Assembly: GCA_026129745.1 (NCBI GenBank)
Contig: JAHCHL010000002.1
Location: 62,001 to 126,000, forward strand
DNA from: Fimbriimonadales bacterium
Lineage (GTDB): Bacteria; Armatimonadota; Fimbriimonadia; Fimbriimonadales; ATM1
Length of the DNA: 64,000 nt
Direction: 5' to 3'
In this document: positions 43,509-52,124 of the stretch, in pieces
Numbering within the stretch: position 1 is the first letter of the stretch
Layout of the letters: the number at the start of each line of letters is the position of its first letter
Notes under the pieces: generated by a model
Databases searched by the model: none
Seen by the model: the letters and a program-made list of their open reading frames with translations, nothing else
What the model was told of the DNA's origin: nothing
Program-made: the position numbers and the translations under genes

Positions 43509-44021
43509 TTATTCGATCGACGCGTCGAGAAACCAGACTCTTCGTTCGGCTTGGTCGATGAATTCATCGAGGACAGCGGAGGTTGCCGCGTCGCTTGCGC
43601 GTTCGCAGATCGACTTCGTCTCGTTCATTCGCTTTGCGAGTTCGAGGTTGTCGTTTCGCAGTCTCTTGAGCATTTCTTCGGGCCTGACGATGGGATCGTT
43701 GTCGTCTGCGATTCGTTGAAGGCGCGAGATTTCGGAGATGCTGTGGATCGTCTTGCCTCCGATCTTTCTTGCGCGCTCTGCGAGGATGTCGACCATTGCG
43801 ATCAGCTCTGCGGCTTGCTCGTCGAAAAGCAGATGAAGTGATCGAAAGTGCGGTCCTGTGACGTGCCAGTGGTAGTTCTTCGTTTTGACGTAGAGGGCGA
43901 TGACGTCTGCGGTCAGGGCAGCGAGCGACTGGCTAATATGCGCGACTGCTTCGCTTTCAAGGATGGACGGCGTCGACAATTGCGCCGGCGTCGGCGCTTC
44001 CGTTTGGTGTAAAGCTCCCAT
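43509..44021 (-). CDS. dps: Dps/ferritin-like DNA-protecting protein
   Basis: 170 residues from ATG 44021; the frame is open further upstream, where it only mirrors the divergent gene. The Dps signature is NYHWHVTGPHFRSLHLLFDEQAAEL (H51, H53, H63, D67, E71 region), followed by DILAERARKIGG. The paired His and acidic residues form the ferroxidase site at the dimer interface. It stores iron and limits hydroxyl radicals. The N-terminal 25 residues are Pro/Thr-rich. A TAAAAT box (44029-44024) sits only 2 nt before the ATG, unusually close, so the true start may differ slightly. Confidence 0.9.
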   Translation of the reverse strand: MGALHQTEAPTPAQLSTPSILESEAVAHISQSLAALTADVIALYVKTKNYHWHVTGPHFRSLHLLFDEQAAELIAMVDILAERARKIGGKTIHSISEISRLQRIADDNDPIVRPEEMLKRLRNDNLELAKRMNETKSICERASDAATSAVLDEFIDQAERRVWFLDASIE

Positions 44022-44078
44022 GCATTTTAGTACGCCGGAGTCGGCTGCTCTGTGCCATGATCGCCGGGTCGAAAGAGC

Positions 44079-44978
44079 ATGAAACGTGTCGTGTCCGTGA
44101 GCCTGGGTTCCAGCAAACGCAACAAGTCGAGCCGCGCGACAATTTTGGGCGAAGAATTCGTCATCGAACGGATCGGCGTCGATGGGGATTTGGACGCATT
44201 CGCCAGAAAGTTTTCGGAGTTGGACGGAGAGGTCGATGCGATCGGGGTCGGCGGCGCCGACATCTATCTTTGGATCGACGACAGACGATACACGTTCAGG
44301 CAGATCGCTCGGTTGATTTCTGGCGCCAAAAAGACTCCGGTCGTCGATGGCAGCGGATTGAAGCACACCTTGGAGAGGAAGCTGATTCACACTTTGGCGC
44401 AGTGCGGCGCAGTGGATTTTGCGAATGGTTCTGCGCTATTGACTTCGGCTGTGGATCGATTTGGGATGGCGCGAGCGCTTTCGGAAGTTTGTCCGCGTGT
44501 GGTTTATGGAGATTTGATGTTCGCGGTTGGATTGCCAATTCGTTTGCGGTCCTTGCGTTCTGTGCGCGTATTGGGTCGGATGGTTTTGCCGATCATCACT
44601 CGATTGCCGTTTAAGTGGTTTTATCCGACGGGCGAGAAGCAGGAGAAGCGGACACCGAAGTTTAGATGGGCTTTTGAGGAAGCGACTATCGTTTGCGGCG
44701 ATTGGCCTTTTATTAGGCGGTATTGCCCTGAAAGGATGGATGGCAAATCCGTTATCACGAACACGCTTCGCAAGGACGATTTGGCATTTTTGCGAGATGC
44801 AGGAGTTGCGAGGGCGATCACATCGACTCCACAGATCGACGGAGAATCATTTGGGACGAACGTTATGGAAGGCGTGTTGGTTTCGGCACTGGGAAAGCGT
44901 CCTGAAGAATTAGGTGAGAATGACTATTTGGATGCACTTGAGCGGTTGAAGTGGGAGCCCAATGTATTTACGATGTGA
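44079..44978 (+). CDS. Conserved protein of the family often labelled quinate 5-dehydrogenase
   Basis: 299 residues. It opens VVSVSLGSSKRNKSSRATILGEEFVIERIGVDGDLDAF and contains VDAIGVGGADIYLWIDDRRY and KTPVVDGSGLKHTLERKLI, which I associate with the family automatically named quinate 5-dehydrogenase. No clear dinucleotide-binding loop is visible, and no shikimate-pathway gene is near, so I would not trust the enzymatic name. Later parts (EEATIVCGDWPFIRRYCPERMDGKSVITNTL) suggest a Rossmann-like second domain. Divergent from dps. Confidence 0.7.
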   Translation: MKRVVSVSLGSSKRNKSSRATILGEEFVIERIGVDGDLDAFARKFSELDGEVDAIGVGGADIYLWIDDRRYTFRQIARLISGAKKTPVVDGSGLKHTLERKLIHTLAQCGAVDFANGSALLTSAVDRFGMARALSEVCPRVVYGDLMFAVGLPIRLRSLRSVRVLGRMVLPIITRLPFKWFYPTGEKQEKRTPKFRWAFEEATIVCGDWPFIRRYCPERMDGKSVITNTLRKDDLAFLRDAGVARAITSTPQIDGESFGTNVMEGVLVSALGKRPEELGENDYLDALERLKWEPNVFTM

Positions 44979-44988
44979 ATTGCCGTCG

Positions 44989-45567
44989 TTACCTCATTTC
45001 AGCCCACTCATTTTTTGGCAGCAAATAGATCTCGACCGCACCGGCTTCCTTGAATTTGTTCAGATAGTCTTTGGTGAAGATCTCTCTTGCAGATTGAACG
45101 TCCCCACCATGCTTCGCCATGATGTATCTCATCACCATAAATCGCATTTGCAACACCACGGATCCTACGGGTCTTCCCTCATGGCGACTGACGTCTACAC
45201 CACAATCGAATTCGGTCCCATCACCAGCCCGGAACCTTGCATCCGCCGATCCGCTTTGTGCAGCGTCCTCGCTCTGTGAATTGGCTGAGATCAGCTCAAG
45301 GCCACCGAGCATATCGTCGCGCATAGCCCTGCATACTTCAGCGAGTCTGTTCGCATCGTACTTTGACTGTTCTTCGGGCGAGGCGAGATTGAACAGCGCA
45401 TTTCCATCACAGCTAACCATTGCTCCTGCAAAGTTTTCGGCGGCGATCCTGACTGACATCGGTTGTTTTGACATCCATACTAAGTAGGCTACAACCGCTA
45501 TGGTTGCAATTAAGATTGCCGCAAGGACTATGAGGATACGGTTTGTTTTCCTTTTCGTCACATCCAC
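44989..45567 (-). CDS. Membrane-anchored protein of unknown function
   Basis: 192 residues: a basic start (DVTKRKTNR), one membrane helix (ILIVLAAILIATIAVVAYLVW) and an outside domain of about 160 residues with three cysteines (VSCDGN, AEVCRAM, FDCGVD). No family is recognised. Its first 10 bp overlap the end of the Cys-rich gene, so it belongs to that cassette and is probably co-translated. Base composition is lower in GC than the neighbouring housekeeping genes. Confidence 0.72.
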   Translation of the reverse strand: MDVTKRKTNRILIVLAAILIATIAVVAYLVWMSKQPMSVRIAAENFAGAMVSCDGNALFNLASPEEQSKYDANRLAEVCRAMRDDMLGGLELISANSQSEDAAQSGSADARFRAGDGTEFDCGVDVSRHEGRPVGSVVLQMRFMVMRYIMAKHGGDVQSAREIFTKDYLNKFKEAGAVEIYLLPKNEWAEMR

Positions 45568-45851
45568 TCACAATCGCATGAAGTTTGCGCACACGTCCAA
45601 TGTTGCAAGCCCTGTGAATTGCAACTGCTAAGATACGTTACTTCATTGGGACACTTGGTTCCTGTCGCGGTTTTGCAGTACACCAGCACTTTTGTTATGT
45701 TGCAGCAGTAGTTCCAGGATGCGGCATTGCATGGTATGTCCAGCAGGGTGCATCCTGCAGGATGTGTTCCTTGAGAAAAAGACAACATTCCCTATCCTGC
45801 GCTTAGCATGATGGCGAACACTACGATCATTATTCGATGCAATGCATTCAT
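45558..45851 (-). pseudogene. Small secreted ten-cysteine protein with an in-frame amber codon
   Basis: AGGAGGT stands before ATG 45851, from which the frame codes for a good signal peptide (NALHRIMIVVFAIMLSAG). It then meets TAG at 45792-45794 and continues in the same frame as GMLSFSQGTHPAGC and a 76-residue Cys-rich segment to 45558. Cysteines are at positions 13, 20, 28, 29, 38, 46, 56, 66, 71 and 73 counted from the ATG at 45788. Without the leader the Cys-rich part would stay in the cytoplasm, where disulfides do not form. So either the gene is broken by a recent nonsense change, the amber is read through, or two peptides are made. The family is not recognised; the CP and late CxC spacing is faintly like methylamine dehydrogenase light chain, but too weak to name. 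Confidence 0.6.
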
Positions 45852-45870
45852 GATTTGGTATTACCTCCTG

Positions 45871-46491
45871 TCATTGTTTGGACTTGACAAGAACCCAGTC
45901 TCTCAAGTCGATCGCGCTGGGTGGCGGTGAAACCTTGATTCCTTTCAGATTTTCTGTTTTTGCATTTGAATTGAGCATCAAGTATATGAACTTTCGGGTG
46001 AGGCCACGGTCCTCGTAAGGAATGTTTGCTGGGTTGTGGTAGTTGCAAATTAATAGTGGAGTCTCTCCTCTAAGAGCTTCGGTCGCTTGTAGAAATGTAA
46101 TGTTTCCAAGCCCAACATCAACCCATCCCTTTGCCGTCCAATTGTATCCGGTTTGAATTCCAGACTGTCTGGAATATAGTGGGCAAGACAGCATGTCATA
46201 TCTTTGGTCTTCGTTTGCTGAAAGGGTGTAGAGCATTTTCCACGGGGAGTGCGGAAGTCCGAGAAACACAGCCGTACCAACGTCCGCGGACTCATTGCCC
46301 CAATCTGCTCGGTACAGGCCAATTGCATTTGAAATGGAGCTAATCCTCGTCAAACAAGTCACTTCTTCTGTGGATGCACGCGCTCTGGACAGCACAGCGT
46401 GTGTAATAGCCGCCAGCACTGCAATGACAGCAAGAACCACCAAAACCTCCACCATGGTTACTGCGCGGTTACGATTTGAACGCTTCTTCAT
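45871..46491 (-). CDS. Type IV pseudopilin-like protein
   Basis: 206 residues. A basic leader (KKRSNRNRA) precedes VTMVEVLVVLAVIAVLAAI, the prepilin peptidase/methylation motif with Glu15 at the +5 position. The residue before the cut is Ala, not the usual Gly, so cleavage may be slow or different. The globular part has conserved-looking YRADWGNE and cysteines in TCLTRI, LSCPLY and LICNYH. It overlaps the upstream CxxC gene by 4 bp and is followed after 19 nt by the start of the Cys-rich gene. GspG/H-like secretion pseudopilin or a minor pilin. Confidence 0.85.
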   Translation of the reverse strand: MKKRSNRNRAVTMVEVLVVLAVIAVLAAITHAVLSRARASTEEVTCLTRISSISNAIGLYRADWGNESADVGTAVFLGLPHSPWKMLYTLSANEDQRYDMLSCPLYSRQSGIQTGYNWTAKGWVDVGLGNITFLQATEALRGETPLLICNYHNPANIPYEDRGLTRKFIYLMLNSNAKTENLKGIKVSPPPSAIDLRDWVLVKSKQ

Positions 46492-47033
46492 ATCAATCTC
46501 ACGAATTCAGGAACCACCCACTTAGACTTTTGAATGTTCTTGAGTGCGAGGTCTTTGGACAGCAAATAAAATCTCGGTTCCCAGGATGGATTTAGGTACT
46601 TGCGCAACATTGTCGATTGATCGCTTGCAACGAGAAACGAATCCACTGGCTCTTTGTAGAAGTTGACAATCGTTGATTCGTCGTCGTTGAAGACAACGAC
46701 GACGGCTGAATAGGCACTTAGATCCAACGAGTCGGGTGTTATTGAGCGCAACGCGCAGGATTGACAAGAACCCGCATAGACTAATAGCACGTCACTTTCG
46801 AATCCAGCGATCTTCCGGCCAAAAATGTCGGTTTTGGGCAAGTCGACCGTTCCCCCGATTTGGGGATCCATTGCAGGGTCGTGGAGGTACTGGATCGATC
46901 GGTAACTTTGTGGTACTGCAAGAGGCGGTGAAGAATGGAACTGCGAGAAAAGATAGGCACCACTGCCGGCCAGCGCTACGAGGGCGACCCAAGCAAGTAC
47001 TAAGTGCAGCGTGCCTTTGATCACAGTTCCCAT
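46488..47033 (-). CDS. Membrane-anchored thioredoxin-like CxxC protein
   Basis: 181 residues from ATG 47033 (a GTG two codons upstream is possible). One membrane helix (LVLAWVALVALAGSGAYLF, residues 11-29) is followed by a linker and a thioredoxin-like core: strand DVLLVYAGSC, C90-Q-S-C93 active site, then strand AVVVVFNDDES. The core is short and lacks an obvious cis-Pro. It heads a cassette with a pseudopilin and a ten-cysteine secreted protein, so a dedicated disulfide donor or isomerase for the latter is the natural guess. Confidence 0.7.
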   Translation of the reverse strand: MGTVIKGTLHLVLAWVALVALAGSGAYLFSQFHSSPPLAVPQSYRSIQYLHDPAMDPQIGGTVDLPKTDIFGRKIAGFESDVLLVYAGSCQSCALRSITPDSLDLSAYSAVVVVFNDDESTIVNFYKEPVDSFLVASDQSTMLRKYLNPSWEPRFYLLSKDLALKNIQKSKWVVPEFVRLI

Positions 47034-47227
47034 TATCACTCAAATTTCAGGCCCTTGGGACGAAAAAAAAATTGGGACTTTAGACCTATTTGCAGTATTT
47101 TTTGGTTAATTGGCCATTGGCGACGTGGCGATTGAAATTGAAGGTCTCAGGGTCCGTTAAGCCCTATTTGGCGCTTCGAGCGCATGCTGATAGCCGGCAT
47201 GGAGTGAGCATTGGAATCACATCTATG

Positions 47228-48310
47228 TTAGTTGCTAAGCTGCGGCCATCGGCTTTTTGCTGCTTCAAGTTGCGGACTGAGTGCATGATCGATTTCGAGC
47301 TGCTTGAAGTATTGTTTTGCCCTTTCGGGATCGCCAACTGCGAAGAGATCGACGAGCATTGCGAGCGCGTCGGGATGATTGCCCAGCGAATTCAGCAGCA
47401 CTTCTGCGGATCTACTGTTCGAATCAGCGAGCTCTTGGGCGGCCTTTAGTCTCTTTCGCTGTGGGATCTTTCTCAGCGCGTTCAATACTGCGAGCCGATC
47501 TATAGCGAAGGCTTTGTCAAAGCTTGGATCGATTTCGAAAACACGCATGACGACTCTTTCTTCTTCGTGTTTATCTCCTAAGATCTGCAGTGCTGCTGAC
47601 AAGTTGCGGAGCGTCGGGAGATCGTTCGGATTACGTTTCAGATAGGCGCGAGCAGCTTCTGCCTGCGCGGCGGGCCCGATTTCGGATGCCGTTTCCAAGT
47701 GCGATTGCCATGCTTCGTTTTCTGCTTCTTTTCCAGCTTTGAAGACAAGCGCGAGTGCGAAACCACCAGCAAAGCCTCCGAGGTGTGCCCAATAGGCGAC
47801 TGGGCCATAGAATTGGATTTGCGACATCAGCGCTCCTGCGAGCTGCAGCACGAGCCAAACGATAACGACGACATAAACCGGTACGTGGAACTTTGGGGCG
47901 AGGGGAACTTTCTTGCGATAGAATCGAAGCCAATAGTATCCGATCAATCCTGCAATCGCTGCGCTCGCGCCGATCATTGGAACTGCTGCTACGGATGGCT
48001 GCGTGGCGGTTGTCATCGCGTAGTGAACTAAACCTCCGATGATGCCGCCCGCGAGATACACGATGACCATTCGCAACGAGCCTGCTGCGAATTCGACCGC
48101 GGGACCGACTGCAGCGAGGAAGACCATGTTCCCAAGAAGGTGTAGCGGGTTCGTGTGCGCGAACATCGAAGCGAAAAGCTTCGTCCAGTCGGGACTGCTG
48201 GGGATGAAGCCCCATGACCACTCGGCTCGGTCGACACCGATCGTGAAGCACGCGACAACGAGATTCGCAATGATGATCGCGAGTGTCGCGTATGGAATAC
48301 GAGCTTTCAT
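47228..48310 (-). CDS. Rhomboid-family intramembrane serine protease with C-terminal helical repeats
   Basis: 360 residues. Six membrane helices carry NPLHLLGNMVFL, the nucleophile Ser116 in MIGASAAIAGLIG and the catalytic His176 in YWAHLGGFAGG. The Ser-His dyad is complete, so it should cleave substrates within the membrane. Residues 200-360 are helical, TPR-like (ARAYLKRNPNDLPTLRNLSAALQILG) and probably bind partners or substrates in the cytoplasm. 15 nt downstream of yebC. Confidence 0.92.
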   Translation of the reverse strand: MKARIPYATLAIIIANLVVACFTIGVDRAEWSWGFIPSSPDWTKLFASMFAHTNPLHLLGNMVFLAAVGPAVEFAAGSLRMVIVYLAGGIIGGLVHYAMTTATQPSVAAVPMIGASAAIAGLIGYYWLRFYRKKVPLAPKFHVPVYVVVIVWLVLQLAGALMSQIQFYGPVAYWAHLGGFAGGFALALVFKAGKEAENEAWQSHLETASEIGPAAQAEAARAYLKRNPNDLPTLRNLSAALQILGDKHEEERVVMRVFEIDPSFDKAFAIDRLAVLNALRKIPQRKRLKAAQELADSNSRSAEVLLNSLGNHPDALAMLVDLFAVGDPERAKQYFKQLEIDHALSPQLEAAKSRWPQLSN

Positions 48311-48325
48311 GTTGTCCTGCGACGA

Positions 48326-49057
48326 TCAGTTTTCTTCGGGCAAATCTGCGTTGAAGTACGTTTCTTGCACGTCGTCCAGTTCGTCGAGTTTTTCGAGCAG
48401 TTTGATAAGCGATTCGGAGTCCGATTGCGAGATGTCGACTTTGTTGGTCGGATTCATCGCGAGATCGGCCTCTTCGATTGTGAAGCCTGACGACTCGAGC
48501 GCATCGCGCACTTTGTGGAACGATTCGACAGCCGTTACGACGGTGAAATAGCCGTTGTCTTGTGAGACGTCTTTGGCTCCGGCATCGAGCGCTGCGAGCG
48601 TGAGCGATTCTTCATCCACGCCTTCCGTTGGAATCATGATTTCGCCTTGCTGTTTGAATTGCCAACTGACGGAGCCGTTTTCTGCGAGGTTGCCGCCGTG
48701 TTTGCTAAACGCGTGACGCAGTTCGGGCACGGTTCGGTTTCTGTTGTCGGTGAGGCATTTGACCATGATCGCGGTTCCGCCCGGGCCGTAGCCTTCGTAA
48801 GTCACTTCTTCGAGATTCGAGCCTTCTCCTCCGCCCGTGGCTTTTTCGATCGCTTTTTTGATCGTATCGTTGGGCATTCGGTTCAGTTTGGCTTTTGCGA
48901 TGGCCGCTCGAAGTCGTGAGTTTCCTTCGGGATCAGGGCCTCCGAGTTTTGCTGCGACGATGATCTCGCGCGAAAGTTTCGTGAAGAGGTTGCCACGCAA
49001 GGCGTCTTGTTTGCCCTTGCGAATTCGGATATTCGCCCATTTGCTGTGCCCGGCCAT
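48326..49057 (-). CDS. yebC: YebC/PmpR-family protein
   Basis: 243 residues, normal length. The start MAGHSKWANIRIRKGKQDALRG is diagnostic, followed by AKLGGPDPEGNSRLRAAIAKAK and YEGYGPGGTAIMVKCLTDNRNRT. Family members were first described as transcription regulators and more recently as factors that help ribosomes through proline stretches. The ATG is 8 nt after a TAAAAT box, so the mRNA is probably leaderless. Confidence 0.96.
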   Translation of the reverse strand: MAGHSKWANIRIRKGKQDALRGNLFTKLSREIIVAAKLGGPDPEGNSRLRAAIAKAKLNRMPNDTIKKAIEKATGGGEGSNLEEVTYEGYGPGGTAIMVKCLTDNRNRTVPELRHAFSKHGGNLAENGSVSWQFKQQGEIMIPTEGVDEESLTLAALDAGAKDVSQDNGYFTVVTAVESFHKVRDALESSGFTIEEADLAMNPTNKVDISQSDSESLIKLLEKLDELDDVQETYFNADLPEEN

Positions 49058-49065
49058 ATTGGGCT

Positions 49066-49071
49066 ATTTTA
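49066..49071 (-). promoter_or_regulatory. -10 box of yebC (leaderless type)
   Basis: TAAAAT on the minus strand ends 8 nt before the ATG at 49057, between purF and yebC, without a ribosome-binding site. Confidence 0.6.
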
Positions 49072-49079
49072 CTTGAGCG

Positions 49080-50561
49080 CTACTCTTCGAATTCCAATCG
49101 CGCTTGGCCGGAAGTTACCGTTGCGAATGCGCCGGTTTTTGGGCTTTCGAATACGTCCTTTCGAACGTCTTCTGGCACTGCGATAGGATAGTCGCCGTTG
49201 AAACAGGCGAGGCAAAACTCATTTTTAGGTCTTCCGACAGCATCGACGGCTCCGGGGATGGAAAGGTAGCCAAGCGTCGTTGCGCCGATATGTTCGCGAA
49301 TCGATTCGATTGACCATTTCGCTGCAGCGAGTTCACCACGCGATGCCATATCGATTCCATAAAAACATGGATGGGTGATCGGGGGGGCGGTTATTCGCAC
49401 GTGCACTTCTTTTGCGCCGCATTCAAAAAGCAGCCGAACGATCTGTTTCGTCGTCGTCGCACGGACGATCGAGTCGTCGACGAGAATAAGCCGTTTGCCT
49501 CGGATGTTCTCTTCGAGCGGGGTGAGCTTCATTCTGACGCCCATTTCGCGCATTCTTTGATCCGGCTGTATGAATGTGCGGTGGATGTATCGGCTTTTTA
49601 TCAAGCCTTCAGCAAATGGAATGCCGCTGACACGGCTGTAGCCGAGCGCTCCGGGGATACCCGTGTCTGGCACTGGAACGACGATGTCCGCATCGACTGG
49701 ATGCTCTCGCGCAAGGTGCTCTCCCATTCTTTCGCGCGCGTTGTATAAGCGCGTTCCATACATCACGCTGTCCGGGCGTGCGAAATAGATAAATTCGAAC
49801 ATACACATCGCAGGGCGTTCAGGTTCTACGCCTTGTTCTATTCGTGCGCTCTTTTCGTCGACGACGGCAATGCATCCTGGATGCACTTCGCCCCAGAAGC
49901 TTGCGCTGACCGGATTGAACGCGCACGTTTCGCTGCTGACGACCCAACCACCGTCGATTTGTCCGATCACGAGCGGACGCACTCCGTTCGGATCTCGGAA
50001 CGCGGCGATGTGTTTCGGTGTCAGCACGGCCACAGAATAAGCGCCGCGAAGCTTTTGCATCACGTTTCGAATCGCTTCGACGAGATCGTGCGTTGTTTCG
50101 CGGGCGAGAAGCTTTGCAATCACTTCGCTGTCGTTCGTCGTGTCGAAGATTTCGCCTTCGGCTTCCATTTCCTTGCGGAGTTCGTGCGCATTGATTAGGT
50201 TGCCGTTGTGCGCGACGGTGATATCGCCGGTCATTGTCGTGCAGCTTACGGGCTGCGCATTGCGCTTGACGCTCGCTCCGGTCGTGCTGTATCGCGTGTG
50301 CCCGATCGCCATGTGTCCGGGAAGGGTCGCGAGAATTTCCTCAGTGAAGACTTGAGAAACGAGTCCCATGTCTTTGTGCATTCGGATTCTTTCGCCATCG
50401 CTGACGGCGATGCCGCAGGACTCTTGGCCTCTATGCTGCAGGGCGAAAAGTCCGAAAAAGGTGATTCTGGCGGCGTCGTGTCCAGGGGCGTGTACGGCAA
50501 AGATGCCGCACTCTTCTTTAAGCCGGTCGGCATCTGGGTTCAGGACGCGGAGCCGTGACAC
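49080..50561 (-). CDS. purF: Amidophosphoribosyltransferase
   Basis: 493 residues; first committed step of purine synthesis (PRPP plus glutamine to phosphoribosylamine). A 17-residue propeptide precedes the nucleophile Cys18 in EECGIFAVH, as in Bacillus-type PurF, which is processed and carries a 4Fe-4S cluster. Cys residues compatible with a cluster occur towards the C terminus (HPCFYGIDM, FCLACFNGDYP). The PRPP loop is LILVDDSIVRATT. GTG 50561 lies 7 nt after a TACAAT box. Confidence 0.96.
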   Translation of the reverse strand: MSRLRVLNPDADRLKEECGIFAVHAPGHDAARITFFGLFALQHRGQESCGIAVSDGERIRMHKDMGLVSQVFTEEILATLPGHMAIGHTRYSTTGASVKRNAQPVSCTTMTGDITVAHNGNLINAHELRKEMEAEGEIFDTTNDSEVIAKLLARETTHDLVEAIRNVMQKLRGAYSVAVLTPKHIAAFRDPNGVRPLVIGQIDGGWVVSSETCAFNPVSASFWGEVHPGCIAVVDEKSARIEQGVEPERPAMCMFEFIYFARPDSVMYGTRLYNARERMGEHLAREHPVDADIVVPVPDTGIPGALGYSRVSGIPFAEGLIKSRYIHRTFIQPDQRMREMGVRMKLTPLEENIRGKRLILVDDSIVRATTTKQIVRLLFECGAKEVHVRITAPPITHPCFYGIDMASRGELAAAKWSIESIREHIGATTLGYLSIPGAVDAVGRPKNEFCLACFNGDYPIAVPEDVRKDVFESPKTGAFATVTSGQARLEFEE

Positions 50562-50568
50562 TCCGTTA

Positions 50569-50574
50569 ATTGTA
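50569..50574 (-). promoter_or_regulatory. -10 box of purF (leaderless type, GTG start)
   Basis: TACAAT on the minus strand ends 7 nt before the GTG at 50561. Confidence 0.6.
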
Positions 50575-50597
50575 GCGCGAATCGCTCAAGTCGGAAT

Positions 50598-52124
50598 TTA
50601 GGCGGCGATCTCTTCTCTCTCTTCGAGTGTCGGAACCGGCTTGGGGTTCATCGCTCCGACCGCCGCTTCGGCGTCGTCGGGTGGCTTCGTTAGGAGGCTG
50701 AGCACGATGCAGGTGATCAGCGAAGCGAAAAATCCAGGCACGATTTCGTCGACATACATGGTCTTCAGACTCTGTTCGGTTCCGTCGACCATGAACTTCG
50801 CGTTCACCCAAAGGATGACCGTCGTCGCTCCCGCGAGTATTCCGCCGAGCGCGCCCAGCCATGTCGTTCGCTTCCAGAAGACCGCGAGCAACAGGACGGG
50901 GCCGAGGGATGCGCCAGGTCCTGACCAGGCGAAGACGATCAGATCGTGCAATCCGCCGCCGAACCTAATGCCGAAGATGACGGCGAACACGACCAACAGC
51001 AGGACGACGATTCTGCTGATCAGCACGAGCGCTCTTTGCGAAATGTCAGCTCCCTTTCGGAGAACTTTTTGATAGATGTCGCGGACGATGGCGGAAGCGG
51101 CGACAAGGAGCTGCGAATCGGCGGTCGACATGATCGCGGCGAAGATCGCTGCGAGGACGACCCCGGCGAGGACGGGGTGCAGAAGCAGTTCGGTGAGATA
51201 GGGGAAAAGGTTGTCCGCTTTCGCGTCGGGCAATGCGGAGACGTCTGGCACCATGGCTTTTCCGCTGATTCCAACGAAGATCGCGCCCCAGCACATGACG
51301 ACGCACCAAACGGTTCCGAGAACACCTGCAAAGCGCAATCCTGACGGGTCTTTGATCGACATGTATCGAGCGGTGATGTGCGGGTTTCCTGCCGATCCGA
51401 GGCCGAGGCCGAGCGCGCCCGCCAATGCGCCGATCGCGATTTTGGTCGGATCGATGAATCCCGGATCGAGCGCAGAAAGCATTGCGGCGAATCCGCCTTC
51501 TTGGGAGATGATGATGATCGGCAGTGCGACGAGGCCGAAAATCATAAAGCACGCTTGAATCGTGTCGGTCAGGCTGACCGCCAAGAAACCGCCGAGCAGC
51601 GTATAAGCCATGACGACGCCTGCAGTTATCATCAGGCCCGTGTTCGCATCCATCTTGAACGCGACGACGAGGCTCTTTCCGCCGCCGATGAATTGCGATG
51701 CGATGTATGGCAGAACAAACAACAAGATGACCGCGACGCAAACCAATCGCAGCAAGCCTGCGCGATCGCCGAAGCGCGCCGCCAAGAAATCTGGAACGGT
51801 GATGCAATCGTACTTGCCGCTAAAGTTTCGTATTCTTGGCGCAAAGAAGAAGAACAGGAGCATTTCGGCGACGATGAAGCCAACGACGTACCAGACTGCG
51901 CTCGCTCCCTGTGTATACGCAAGGCCCACGAGTCCGAGAAAGACCCATGCGCTGCGCGCACTGACGACGGCTGACAATGCGACGACGAATCGGGACATCG
52001 TGCGTCCACCGACGAAGAACTCTCCGACTCCGCCGGATGAAAACTTTGCCGACATCACGCCGATGACGAGCACCAAGATTAGATAGGCACCGAACGCGAT
52101 CCAATGCGGATCGTTCCAATTCAT
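50598..52124 (-). CDS. Sodium/solute symporter, PutP-like
   Basis: 508 residues, about thirteen membrane helices, SSS family. It has EFFVGGRTMSRFVVALSAVVSARSAWVFLG (Na site region of helix 2), SAGNPHITARYMSIKDPSGLR and FAAIMSTADSQLLVAASAIVRDIY, the latter a strong proline-permease hallmark. It should import proline or a related solute with sodium. A 33-residue membrane peptide overlaps its start by 4 bp. The C terminus ends in an acidic cytoplasmic tail. Confidence 0.92.
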   Translation of the reverse strand: MNWNDPHWIAFGAYLILVLVIGVMSAKFSSGGVGEFFVGGRTMSRFVVALSAVVSARSAWVFLGLVGLAYTQGASAVWYVVGFIVAEMLLFFFFAPRIRNFSGKYDCITVPDFLAARFGDRAGLLRLVCVAVILLFVLPYIASQFIGGGKSLVVAFKMDANTGLMITAGVVMAYTLLGGFLAVSLTDTIQACFMIFGLVALPIIIISQEGGFAAMLSALDPGFIDPTKIAIGALAGALGLGLGSAGNPHITARYMSIKDPSGLRFAGVLGTVWCVVMCWGAIFVGISGKAMVPDVSALPDAKADNLFPYLTELLLHPVLAGVVLAAIFAAIMSTADSQLLVAASAIVRDIYQKVLRKGADISQRALVLISRIVVLLLVVFAVIFGIRFGGGLHDLIVFAWSGPGASLGPVLLLAVFWKRTTWLGALGGILAGATTVILWVNAKFMVDGTEQSLKTMYVDEIVPGFFASLITCIVLSLLTKPPDDAEAAVGAMNPKPVPTLEEREEIAA

